From: Polaromonas sp. JS666
GTDB taxonomy: Bacteria > Pseudomonadota > Gammaproteobacteria > Burkholderiales > Burkholderiaceae_C
Length of the DNA stretch: 64,000 bases
NCBI RefSeq assembly: GCF_900103405.1
Contig: NZ_FNHX01000003.1
Span: 248,001 to 312,000, forward strand
Direction: 5' to 3'
The notes under the pieces were generated by a model, which was given only the letters and a program-made list of their open reading frames with translations, ran no database searches and was not told where the DNA came from. Position numbers and translations under genes: made by a program. How positions within the stretch are numbered: the first letter of the stretch is position 1; every line of letters starts with the position of its first letter. Positions 49,306 through 56,601 of the stretch are shown piece by piece.

Positions 49306-50691
49306 ATGGCCTCAGCCCTTACCGACAAGTTATCCCGCCTCGTCAAGGAAATGCGAGGCCAGGCCCGCATCACCGAATCCAATGTGCAGGACATGCTGCG
49401 CGAAGTTCGCATGGCCCTGCTGGAGGCCGACGTGGCCCTGCCGGTGGTGCGCGACTTCATCGCCCGGGTCAAGGAAAAGGCGCTGGGCCAGGAGGTGATG
49501 GGTTCGCTCTCGCCGGGCCAGGCGCTGGTCGGTATCGTCAACAAGGAACTCGCCGCCACCATGGGCGAGGGCGTGAGCGACATCAACCTGGCGGCGCAGC
49601 CGCCGGCGGTCATCCTGATGGCCGGCCTGCAGGGCGCGGGTAAAACGACCACGACGGCCAAGCTGGCCAAGCACCTGATTGAAAAGCGCAGGAAAAAAGT
49701 CCTGACGGTCTCGGGCGACGTCTACCGCCCTGCCGCCATCGAGCAGCTCAAGACGGTTACCAAACAGGCCGGCGCCGAATGGTTTCCCAGCACACCCGAG
49801 CAAAAACCGGCCGACATCGCCCGCGCGGCCATTGACTACGCCCGCAAGCACTTCTTTGACGTGCTGCTGGTCGATACGGCCGGCCGGCTGGCCATTGACG
49901 AAGCCCTGATGGCCGAGATCAAGGAACTGCACGCCATCCTGAACCCGGTCGAGACCCTGTTCGTCGTCGATGCCATGCAGGGCCAGGACGCGGTCAACAC
50001 CGCCAAGGCCTTCAAGGAGGCGCTGCCGCTGACCGGCATCATCCTGACCAAGACCGACGGCGATTCGCGCGGTGGCGCGGCGCTCAGCGTGCGGCAGATC
50101 ACCGGCGCGCCCATCAAGTTTTCCGGCACCAGCGAGAAAATCGACGGCCTGGAGGTGTTCGACGCCGAACGCCATGCGGGACGTATCCTGGGCATGGGCG
50201 ACATCGTGGCGCTGGTCGAACAGGTCGCCGCCGGCGTGGACGTGGCTGCGGCGCAAAAGCTGGCCGCCAAAATCAAGTCGGGCGACGGCTTTGACCTCAA
50301 CGACTTCCTGGGCCAGCTGCAGCAGATGAAGAACATGGGCGGCCTGTCCAGCCTGCTGGACAAGCTGCCGGCGCAAATGACCGCCAAGGCCGGCCAGGTC
50401 GACATGGACAAGGCCGAGAGGGACATCAAGCGCAAGGAAGGCATCATCCAGAGCATGACGCCGCTGGAGCGCCGCAAGCCCGAGCTCATCAAGGCCACGC
50501 GCAAGCGCCGTATCGCTGCCGGCTCCGGCGTGCACGTTCAGGAAGTCAACCGGCTGCTCAACGAATTCGAGCAGATGCAGGGCATGATGAAGAAGATGAA
50601 GGGCAGCGGCATGATGAAGAAGATGAAGGGCAGCGGCATGATGAAGATGATGAAGCGCATGGGCGGCATGAAAGGCATGCCGAAATTCTGA
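49306..50691 (+). CDS. ffh: Signal recognition particle GTPase Ffh
   Basis: A 461-residue SRP54 protein. The N domain is followed by the G domain with the P-loop GLQGAGKTTTTAK, DTAGRL and TKTDGDSRGG, and the M domain that binds 4.5S RNA and signal peptides. The methionine-rich end contains an exact 27-bp tandem duplication (residues about 426-443), giving GMMKKMKGS twice. A TAAAAT hexamer at 49194-49199 could be the promoter, with a 100-nt leader. It ends at a perfect 21-bp palindromic terminator. Confidence 0.97.
   Translation: MASALTDKLSRLVKEMRGQARITESNVQDMLREVRMALLEADVALPVVRDFIARVKEKALGQEVMGSLSPGQALVGIVNKELAATMGEGVSDINLAAQPPAVILMAGLQGAGKTTTTAKLAKHLIEKRRKKVLTVSGDVYRPAAIEQLKTVTKQAGAEWFPSTPEQKPADIARAAIDYARKHFFDVLLVDTAGRLAIDEALMAEIKELHAILNPVETLFVVDAMQGQDAVNTAKAFKEALPLTGIILTKTDGDSRGGAALSVRQITGAPIKFSGTSEKIDGLEVFDAERHAGRILGMGDIVALVEQVAAGVDVAAAQKLAAKIKSGDGFDLNDFLGQLQQMKNMGGLSSLLDKLPAQMTAKAGQVDMDKAERDIKRKEGIIQSMTPLERRKPELIKATRKRRIAAGSGVHVQEVNRLLNEFEQMQGMMKKMKGSGMMKKMKGSGMMKMMKRMGGMKGMPKF
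50581..50646 (+). repeat. 27-bp exact tandem repeat in the ffh M domain
   Basis: Two identical 27-bp copies (50581-50607 and 50608-50634) encode GMMKKMKGS each, followed by 12 bp of a third copy. The repeat lengthens the Met-rich C-terminus by nine residues. Confidence 0.9.
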
Positions 50692-50698
50692 AAAACCA

Positions 50699-50743
50699 AG
50701 CCCATGAAAAAAAGCCGCTTCAAGCGGCTTTTTTTCATGGGCT
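50699..50743. terminator. Bidirectional terminator between ffh and opgH
   Basis: Perfect 21-bp inverted repeat (50699-50719 and 50723-50743) with a TCA loop. Each arm contains a GC core next to seven A or T residues, so both converging transcripts meet a hairpin followed by a U-run. It starts 8 bp after the ffh stop and ends 10 bp before the opgH stop. Confidence 0.92.
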
Positions 50744-50753
50744 GTTCAGGGCC

Positions 50754-52757
50754 TCAGGCCGCCTTCAGCCGCGGCTGGGCCAGCCGGCTGGCATGCAGCC
50801 AGGCGCGGCGCAGCACCGCAGGGGAGCGGGTCTCTTCCGGAATCAGCAGGTAGTTTTGCGCGCGCAGGGCCGTGCCCACGCCGACCTTGCTGGTGAGCAC
50901 CGTCATCGGGATGGACAGCAGCAGCGGCAGGCCCACCGGGATCAGCCAGACCAGCGCACGCGCGTCGATCACGGCAATGCCGACGGCCAGCAGCGCGATC
51001 ACGCCCGACATGGGTGCCAGCTGCGCCAGCGCGTGGCGCCAGGGCACGGCCGCCGCTTCGCGCGGGGGCGACTTCCATTCGAGCTTGAGGCCTGTCAGCG
51101 CCACCACCACGAACAGCGAGTGCGCCAGCATGCGGATGGGGGCCTGCAGCAGGGCGATCAGGGTTTCCAGCAGCGCGCTGCGCAGCAGGCTGGCGGTGCC
51201 GCCGTAGGACTGTTGCTGGCGGTTGATCAGCACGGCGGCGATGCCCAGGATGCGCGGCAGGAACAGCATGCACAGCGTCCAGGCCCACAGCGACATCAGC
51301 TCGCCCGGCAGCAGCGTCCAGTCGGCGATCATGGGTGAGCCCGACAGCCACAGCGCGGTGCCCAGGGTCAGGAAGCACAGCCACAGTGGCGCCGACAGGT
51401 AGGCCATGGCGCCGGTGCCGAACATGGAGCGGTGCACCGGGTGTATGCCGGGCTCGGCGATCAGGCGCGAGTTCTGCAGGTTGCCCTGGCACCAGCGGCG
51501 GTCGCGCTGCAGCTCGGCCAGCAGGTCCGGCGGCTGCTGCTCGTAGCTGCCGACCAGGTCGCCCACCAGCCAGACGTGGTAGCCGGCGCGGCGCATCAGC
51601 GCGGCTTCGACAAAATCGTGCGACATGATGCTGCCGGCCATGCCGCCCTTGCCCGGGATGTGGGCCAGCGCGCAATGTTTCATGAAGGGTTCTATGCGGA
51701 TGATGGCGTTGTGGCCCCAGTAGTGCGACTCGCCCATCTGCCAGAACTGCATGCCCAGGGTGAACAGGCGCCCCGTCACGCGCGAGGCGAACTGCTGCGC
51801 GCGCGCATGCAGGGTCACATGGCCTATGGCCTGGGTGGCGGTCTGGATGATGCCGGCCTTGGGGTTGGCTTCCATCAGCTTGACCATGGAGACCAGGCAG
51901 TCGCCGCTCATCACGCTGTCGGCATCCAGCACCACCATGTAGCGGTAATCCTTGCCCCAGCGGCGGCAGAAGTCGGCCACGTTGCCGGCCTTGCGGTCGG
52001 TGCGGCGTTTGCGCAGGCGGTAGTAGACCTCTATCTGCGGCTGGTCGGGGTGGCCGGCCAGCTGGGCGCGCAGGTCTTCCCAGGCGGCGCGCTCGGCCTG
52101 GATGATGTCCGGGTTGTTGCTGTCGGACAGCACGAACACGTCGAAGCTCTGCACATGGCCTGTCATGGCCACCGACTCGCAGGTGGCGCGCAGGCCGGCG
52201 AACACGGTGCGCACGTCCTCGTTGCAGATGGGCATGATGATGGCGGTGCGCGTGGACGCATCCAGCGGGTAGTGCTGGACTTTTTTCGCCGACAGTGCGT
52301 GCCTGTCGCCGAAGAGGGTGACGTAAAAACCCATCATGGCGGTCATGAAGCCGGTCACCACCCAGGCCGAGAGCAGCGCGAACAGGCTGATCTGGCCGTA
52401 TTGCAGCCAGGCGTTGTCGTAGTCGGGCTGCATGTCGGCAAAGATGCTGGTCGCCAGCACCGTGCTGACCAGTGTCAGCAGCAGGAACACCGCGCGGCGG
52501 CGCCTGGCCGCGCGCTGCCAGGGCTCGGGCCGGGCGGCGGCGGGCAGCGGGCGCAAAGCCGCCGGGTTGCCGGCCTTGAACATGGCCACCAGGGGCAGCA
52601 ACAGCGCGGTCGCCATGCTGTTCCAGAAGCCGCGCCAAGGCCTAGGCACCATGGAGCCGCGGTTCAGCGGCGGCGCCGTGACCGAATTCGGATGACGTTC
52701 CTCGCGCAGCAGGCTGCGCGCGCCGGACGGTATCAGGGTGTGATCAGGTTGGTCCAT
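50754..52757 (-). CDS. opgH: Osmoregulated periplasmic glucan glucosyltransferase OpgH
   Basis: A 667-residue inner-membrane GT2 enzyme that elongates the glucan backbone from UDP-glucose. Membrane helices flank a cytoplasmic catalytic domain with SDSNNPD, VLDADSVMSG and the QRDRRWCQGN motif (QxxRW), plus further helices to the C-terminus. It is shorter than E. coli OpgH (about 850 residues), mainly at the N-terminus. Its ATG overlaps the opgG stop by 25 bp. A long open frame overlapping it in another frame is a GC-driven shadow. Confidence 0.94.
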   Translation of the reverse strand: MDQPDHTLIPSGARSLLREERHPNSVTAPPLNRGSMVPRPWRGFWNSMATALLLPLVAMFKAGNPAALRPLPAAARPEPWQRAARRRRAVFLLLTLVSTVLATSIFADMQPDYDNAWLQYGQISLFALLSAWVVTGFMTAMMGFYVTLFGDRHALSAKKVQHYPLDASTRTAIIMPICNEDVRTVFAGLRATCESVAMTGHVQSFDVFVLSDSNNPDIIQAERAAWEDLRAQLAGHPDQPQIEVYYRLRKRRTDRKAGNVADFCRRWGKDYRYMVVLDADSVMSGDCLVSMVKLMEANPKAGIIQTATQAIGHVTLHARAQQFASRVTGRLFTLGMQFWQMGESHYWGHNAIIRIEPFMKHCALAHIPGKGGMAGSIMSHDFVEAALMRRAGYHVWLVGDLVGSYEQQPPDLLAELQRDRRWCQGNLQNSRLIAEPGIHPVHRSMFGTGAMAYLSAPLWLCFLTLGTALWLSGSPMIADWTLLPGELMSLWAWTLCMLFLPRILGIAAVLINRQQQSYGGTASLLRSALLETLIALLQAPIRMLAHSLFVVVALTGLKLEWKSPPREAAAVPWRHALAQLAPMSGVIALLAVGIAVIDARALVWLIPVGLPLLLSIPMTVLTSKVGVGTALRAQNYLLIPEETRSPAVLRRAWLHASRLAQPRLKAA

Positions 52758-54313
52758 GTTTCGCTTACGGTGTGGTTGTCGTGTTTGAGGAAGGCGCGCA
52801 GCTCAACAGGCTGGGCCGGGTTGAGCCGCTGCACGCGCAGCGCCATGCGCCAGGCGCCGGTGGCGGGGTTTTTGTAGGCCAGGCTTTCGAGCACGCGGCC
52901 GTTGGCATTGGCGCTGGAAATCGCTTCGACCTTGGCGTCCTCGGGCAGGGCCTCCAGCGCCGGGCCGGCAAAGTCGATGAGGTACTGGACCTGGCCTGTG
53001 AGGTCGGTGCCCGGTTTTGAAAAGCCGAAGCCGCGGCGCGATTGCGTGACCCAGCCGTTGGGCGGCAGTTGCTGGGTTTTGCCTTGCCAGCTGATCTGCC
53101 AGGCGATGTCCAGCGACTGGCCGGGGGCCGGCATTTTTTCGGGCACCCAATAGGCCGCCACGTTGTCGTGCGTCTCATCGGGCGTGTTGAATTGCAGCAG
53201 CTCGACGCGGCCGGCGCCCCAGTCGCCGACGGGCGTGACCCAGGCGCTGGGCCGCAGTTCATAACGCGCTTCGGTGTCCTCATAGCTGGCAAAGGCGCGG
53301 TCGCGCTGCATCAGGCCGAAGCCCTTGAGCGACTTCATGCTGAAGGAGGTCGTCACCGTGGCCGAGGGGTTTTGCAGCGGCCGCCACAGCCATTCACCAT
53401 CGCCGGTGGCCATCATCAGGCCGTCGGAGTCGTGCACCTCCGGGCGGAAGTCGCCGGGCCGGGGCTGGTTTTCACCGGAGAAAAACATGCTGGTCAGCGG
53501 CGCGATGCCCAGGGTGGCGACGGTCGCGCTATTGCCGCTGGTGGCGGCCGGGCGCATGAAAATGCGTGCCTGCACCTGGGTGGTGGTTTGCTCGCCCGGC
53601 GTGATGTCGAAGCGGTAGGCGCCCGTCACGCGCTCCGAATCCATCAGCGCGTAGACCGTCAGCTGTTTTGCATCGCCGGCGGGTTTTTCGAGCCAGAAAT
53701 CGGTGAAGCGCGGAAACTCTTCCTTGCCGCCGCCCGCCGTGTCCACGGCCAGGCCGCGTGCCGAAAGCCCATAGCGCTGGCCCGTGCCCAGGGCGCGGAA
53801 ATACGTGGCGCCGGTGAAAACCACCAGCTCGTCCTTGTAGGTGGGCGAATTGAGGTTGCTGAAAAAACGCACGCCGCCGTGGCCCAGGTCGCCCCAGGTC
53901 TCGGGTGACAATTTGTTTTTTCCGAAGTTGAAGCTTGCCGGGTCGTAGGGCAGGGGCTTTACGCCCGCTGTCGTGATTTCGTGAATGCGCACTGAATCGC
54001 CGTGCCGGCCGACGTGGAAAAAGTTCGCCTCATAAGGCAGCTTGTCGGCGCGCCAGAGTGTGCTGGCGGCGTTGAAGCGGATGTCCCGGTAGTTGTCATA
54101 CGCCATCTTGGCGAGCTCGACGGGCACGGCGTGGGAGGCCTCGCGCCAGGGCGTTTGCGAGCGCTGGCGCGCCAGGGCGGCCACATCGTCCAGGCCAAAA
54201 GCCTGCGCTTGCGCCGCCGTCAGCAGCAGCGCGGCGAGGCCGGCGCTGGCCGCAAAGCGGGCCGGACGCAGGGCCGGGAAACCGCTTTGGAGAGACTGAA
54301 AAATGGCTGGCAT
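52733..54313 (-). CDS. opgG: Periplasmic glucan biosynthesis protein OpgG
   Basis: A 526-residue periplasmic protein with a signal peptide (about residues 1-38; cleavage after AQA before FGLDD). The beta-sandwich OpgG domain includes the RDIRFN, ANFFHVGRHGDSV, and RNIPWRP-like regions of the family, followed by an Ig-like C-terminal part. It probably modifies or branches glucan chains made by OpgH. The ATG at 54313 is the only credible start, but it lies about at the transcription start predicted by the sigma-54 site at 54326-54341. Confidence 0.93.
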   Translation of the reverse strand: MPAIFQSLQSGFPALRPARFAASAGLAALLLTAAQAQAFGLDDVAALARQRSQTPWREASHAVPVELAKMAYDNYRDIRFNAASTLWRADKLPYEANFFHVGRHGDSVRIHEITTAGVKPLPYDPASFNFGKNKLSPETWGDLGHGGVRFFSNLNSPTYKDELVVFTGATYFRALGTGQRYGLSARGLAVDTAGGGKEEFPRFTDFWLEKPAGDAKQLTVYALMDSERVTGAYRFDITPGEQTTTQVQARIFMRPAATSGNSATVATLGIAPLTSMFFSGENQPRPGDFRPEVHDSDGLMMATGDGEWLWRPLQNPSATVTTSFSMKSLKGFGLMQRDRAFASYEDTEARYELRPSAWVTPVGDWGAGRVELLQFNTPDETHDNVAAYWVPEKMPAPGQSLDIAWQISWQGKTQQLPPNGWVTQSRRGFGFSKPGTDLTGQVQYLIDFAGPALEALPEDAKVEAISSANANGRVLESLAYKNPATGAWRMALRVQRLNPAQPVELRAFLKHDNHTVSETWTNLITP

Positions 54314-54325
54314 GCCATGACTAGG

Positions 54326-54341
54326 GCAAACCCTGTGCCAA
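54326..54341 (-). promoter_or_regulatory. Putative sigma-54 promoter of opgGH
   Basis: Minus strand TTGGCAC-AGGGT-TTGC: the -24 element TGGCAC is exact (54335-54340), spacing is the canonical 5 nt, and the -12 TTGC is exact (54326-54329); the position after TTGC is C where A or T is usual. It lies 13 bp before the opgG ATG, so the transcript would be nearly leaderless. Confidence 0.7.
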
Positions 54342-54359
54342 CTTGGAAAAACTGTTTTA

Positions 54360-54372
54360 AATCAACAGCTTG
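54360..54372 (+). promoter_or_regulatory. Putative IHF site 1
   Basis: AATCAACAGCTTG matches the IHF consensus WATCAANNNNTTR exactly. It lies between the sigma-54 promoter and the first GlrR-type element, where DNA bending is expected. Confidence 0.55.
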
Positions 54373-54433
54373 AATGTGATACCTCACTTAACAAGATGTA
54401 ATCCGATTCAAAAGCGCCCGGAATCGCTGTTTT

Positions 54434-54451
54434 TGTCGCCAGTGAGCGACA
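54434..54451. promoter_or_regulatory. Putative GlrR activator site 1 (TGTC-N10-GACA)
   Basis: TGTCGCCAGTGAGCGACA is a full TGTC-N10-GACA element, part of a larger inverted repeat TTGTCGC-N6-GCGACAA. This is the form known for GlrR (QseF) sites upstream of glmY in enterobacteria. It is centred about 128 bp upstream of the predicted opgG start. Confidence 0.65.
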
Positions 54452-54483
54452 ACTTCTGGGGGTGGTTGGCTTAACTTGTTTTA

Positions 54484-54496
54484 AATCAATGGCTTA
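54484..54496 (+). promoter_or_regulatory. Putative IHF site 2
   Basis: AATCAATGGCTTA matches WATCAANNNNTTR exactly. With site 1 it forms part of a 19-bp direct repeat (54353-54371 and 54477-54495, two mismatches) 124 bp apart. Confidence 0.5.
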
Positions 54497-54500
54497 CGGG

Positions 54501-54518
54501 TGTCGCTGGTCAGCGACG
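54501..54518. promoter_or_regulatory. Putative GlrR activator site 2 (TGTC-N10-GACG)
   Basis: TGTCGCTGGTCAGCGACG has a perfect GTCGCTG/CAGCGAC inverted repeat and differs from TGTC-N10-GACA at one base. It lies 67 bp upstream of site 1. Confidence 0.6.
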
Positions 54519-54541
54519 GGGTGCGACGCACGGCGACAAGC

Positions 54542-55927
54542 TCAGCTTGCCGGGCCGGAATTTTCGGCCTTGAAGTGGCCCGGCGTGAGGCCGTGTTTTT
54601 GCATCAGCCGGTAAAACTCGGTGCGGTTGCGGTCGGCCAGCCGGGCCGCGTCCGCCACGTTGCCGTCCGTGAGCTTGAGCAGGCCCACCAGGTAGTCACG
54701 CTCGAAACGCTGCCTCGCCTCGGCAAACGTGAGCACCTGCACGCTCGGTGAGCGCAGGGCCCGCTGCACCAGCGCCAGCGGCACCAGCGGCGTGGTCGAC
54801 AGCGCGCAGACCTGCTCCACGACGTTGTAGAGCTGCCGCACATTGCCCGGCCAGGCGGCCGTGGTCAGCGCCTTGAGGGCCTCGGGCGCAAAGCCGCTCA
54901 GGCGTTTGTCGTACTTGGCGGCCAGCTTCAGCAGGAAGTGGTTGGCCAGCAGGGGGATGTCCTCGCGGCGCTCCGACAGCGGCGGCAAGGTCAACGTGAC
55001 GACGTTGAGCCGGTAATAGAGGTCGGCGCGGAACTGGCCCTCGGCCATAGCGGCGTCCAGGTCGCGGTGGGTGGCCGAGATGATGCGCACGTCCACCGGA
55101 ATCGACTGGCTGGAGCCGAGCGGCCGCACCACGCGCTCCTGCAGCACGCGCAGCAGCTTGATCTGCAGGGCGGGCGGCATGTCACCGATTTCGTCGAGCA
55201 GCAGCGTGCCGCCGTCCGCCGCCTGGAACAGGCCCTTGTGGTTGGCCACCGCGTCGGTGAAGGCGCCCTTGACGTGGCCAAAGAGCTCGGACTCGAGCAG
55301 GGCCTCGGGGATGGCGCCGCAATTCACCGCGACAAAGGGCTTGCTGGCGCGCGGGCCGGCCTGGTGGATGGCCTGGGCCAGCAGTTCCTTGCCGGTGCCG
55401 CTCTCGCCGCGCAGCAGCACGCTGGCATCGGACTGCGCCACCATGCGCGCCTCGGCCAGGGCTTCGGCCATGCGGCTGGAGCGGCTGATGATCTGGCTTT
55501 GCCAGGCTTCGGGGCTGCCGCGTTTGGCCGGGCTGGCGGGCGCGCTCAAGGCCAGCGCCTGGCCGATCTTGTCGAGCAGGCCCTTGCCGTCAAAGGGCTT
55601 GGTGAGGTAGGTGAACACGCCGCGTTCGGTGGCCTCCACCGCATCGGGAATGGTGCCGTGCGCGGTCAGCAGGATCACCGGCAGCGAAGGGTGCTGCCGG
55701 CGGATTTCGTCGAACAAGGCCAGGCCGTCCTTGCCGGGCAGGCGCACGTCGCTGAGCACCAGCTGCGGCCGCTCGATGTGAAGCTGGGTCAGTGCCGCTT
55801 CGGCCGAGGTGGCGGTTGTGACGCGGTAGCCCGCAGCGGTGAGCCGCATGGTGAGCAGGCGCAGCATGTCCGCATCGTCGTCCACGACGAGCAGGTGGGG
55901 TGAAATGGCGCTGCCGATGTCGTTCAT
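54542..55927 (-). CDS. glrR: Sigma-54 response regulator GlrR (YfhA/QseF)
   Basis: A 461-residue NtrC-family activator. Receiver Asp60 is in LSDVRLPGKDG; Walker A GESGTGKE at 174-181; the sigma-54 contact loop reads GAFTDA at 221-226 instead of GAFTGA; Walker B LLLDEIGD at 242-249. The C-terminal helix-turn-helix ends NRTEFYRLMQKHGLTP, which is specific to GlrR. It is the last gene of miaB-glrK-glrG-glrR and stands 228 bp before opgG. In E. coli this position is followed by glnB. Confidence 0.92.
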   Translation of the reverse strand: MNDIGSAISPHLLVVDDDADMLRLLTMRLTAAGYRVTTATSAEAALTQLHIERPQLVLSDVRLPGKDGLALFDEIRRQHPSLPVILLTAHGTIPDAVEATERGVFTYLTKPFDGKGLLDKIGQALALSAPASPAKRGSPEAWQSQIISRSSRMAEALAEARMVAQSDASVLLRGESGTGKELLAQAIHQAGPRASKPFVAVNCGAIPEALLESELFGHVKGAFTDAVANHKGLFQAADGGTLLLDEIGDMPPALQIKLLRVLQERVVRPLGSSQSIPVDVRIISATHRDLDAAMAEGQFRADLYYRLNVVTLTLPPLSERREDIPLLANHFLLKLAAKYDKRLSGFAPEALKALTTAAWPGNVRQLYNVVEQVCALSTTPLVPLALVQRALRSPSVQVLTFAEARQRFERDYLVGLLKLTDGNVADAARLADRNRTEFYRLMQKHGLTPGHFKAENSGPAS

Positions 55928-56601
55928 GGCGCGGCGGGGCGAGGCCTGCTGGCGGAGGGCGCCGAGGCCGGCGCCGCGGGTGGGCGGCTGGTGAGGCTGC
56001 GTTCAATCGCCTTGAGCGCTTCCAGCCGTTCGTTGGTCTGGTCCAGCCGGCGCTGCACGTCGCGCAGCTGCTGGTTCTGCTTTTCCAGCTGTTCCTCCAG
56101 CCGGCGCTGCTCGCTGTAGCGCGACGCCAGCAGGCGGGCCAGCGGGTGCAGGGCCTGGGCGTCGGCATTGCCGAGCACGCGCGCGAGCAGTTCCTGGGCG
56201 CGTATCAGCTCGGGCAGCTGGCGCAGCTGGCTTAGCACCAGTGAGAGCTGCAACTGGGCCTCGGGGCTGGCGGCGTCGCCGAGCCGGCCGGCTTCCTGGC
56301 TGAGTTCAGCCGGCGGCATGACGCGCACGCGTTCGGCGTAGGCCAGCATGCGCAGCGTCATGCCGCTGGCAAACACCACCGCTTCGGGAAGCGGCGTGGG
56401 TTGGCCGGCGCTGGCGCGCGCGGTCTCGGCGGCAGAGGCCGCGGCCCGGGTGGCCTGGACGGCCGCGGTGTCGGCGCCGCGCTCAGGGGCGCGGCCGCCG
56501 CTGCCGCACGCGCTGAGCAAGGCCGATGCCACCAGGGCCGGCAGCCAGCCGGGGAGGCGGGCGGCCAGCACGGAGGAGGAAAAATTACTGCTTGGAAACA
56601 T
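55924..56601 (-). CDS. GlrG/YfhG-like lipoprotein of the GlrKR system
   Basis: A 225-residue lipoprotein with a signal peptide and lipobox LLSAC (Cys32). A helical middle leads to a Gln/Glu/Arg coiled coil at about residues 160-200 and a Pro/Ala tail. It sits between glrK and glrR, overlapping both, exactly where E. coli has yfhG (qseG), an outer-membrane lipoprotein required for GlrK activity. Sequence similarity to YfhG is judged from size, lipobox and context only. Confidence 0.75.
   Translation of the reverse strand: MFPSSNFSSSVLAARLPGWLPALVASALLSACGSGGRAPERGADTAAVQATRAAASAAETARASAGQPTPLPEAVVFASGMTLRMLAYAERVRVMPPAELSQEAGRLGDAASPEAQLQLSLVLSQLRQLPELIRAQELLARVLGNADAQALHPLARLLASRYSEQRRLEEQLEKQNQQLRDVQRRLDQTNERLEALKAIERSLTSRPPAAPASAPSASRPRPAAP

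Noticed and set aside
50746..52638. A 630-codon open frame on the minus strand overlapping opgH in another frame
   Set aside because: Its protein is Arg/Pro/His/Ala-rich with no fold, while the opgH frame has membrane helices and all GT2 motifs. Long shadow frames are expected at this GC content.
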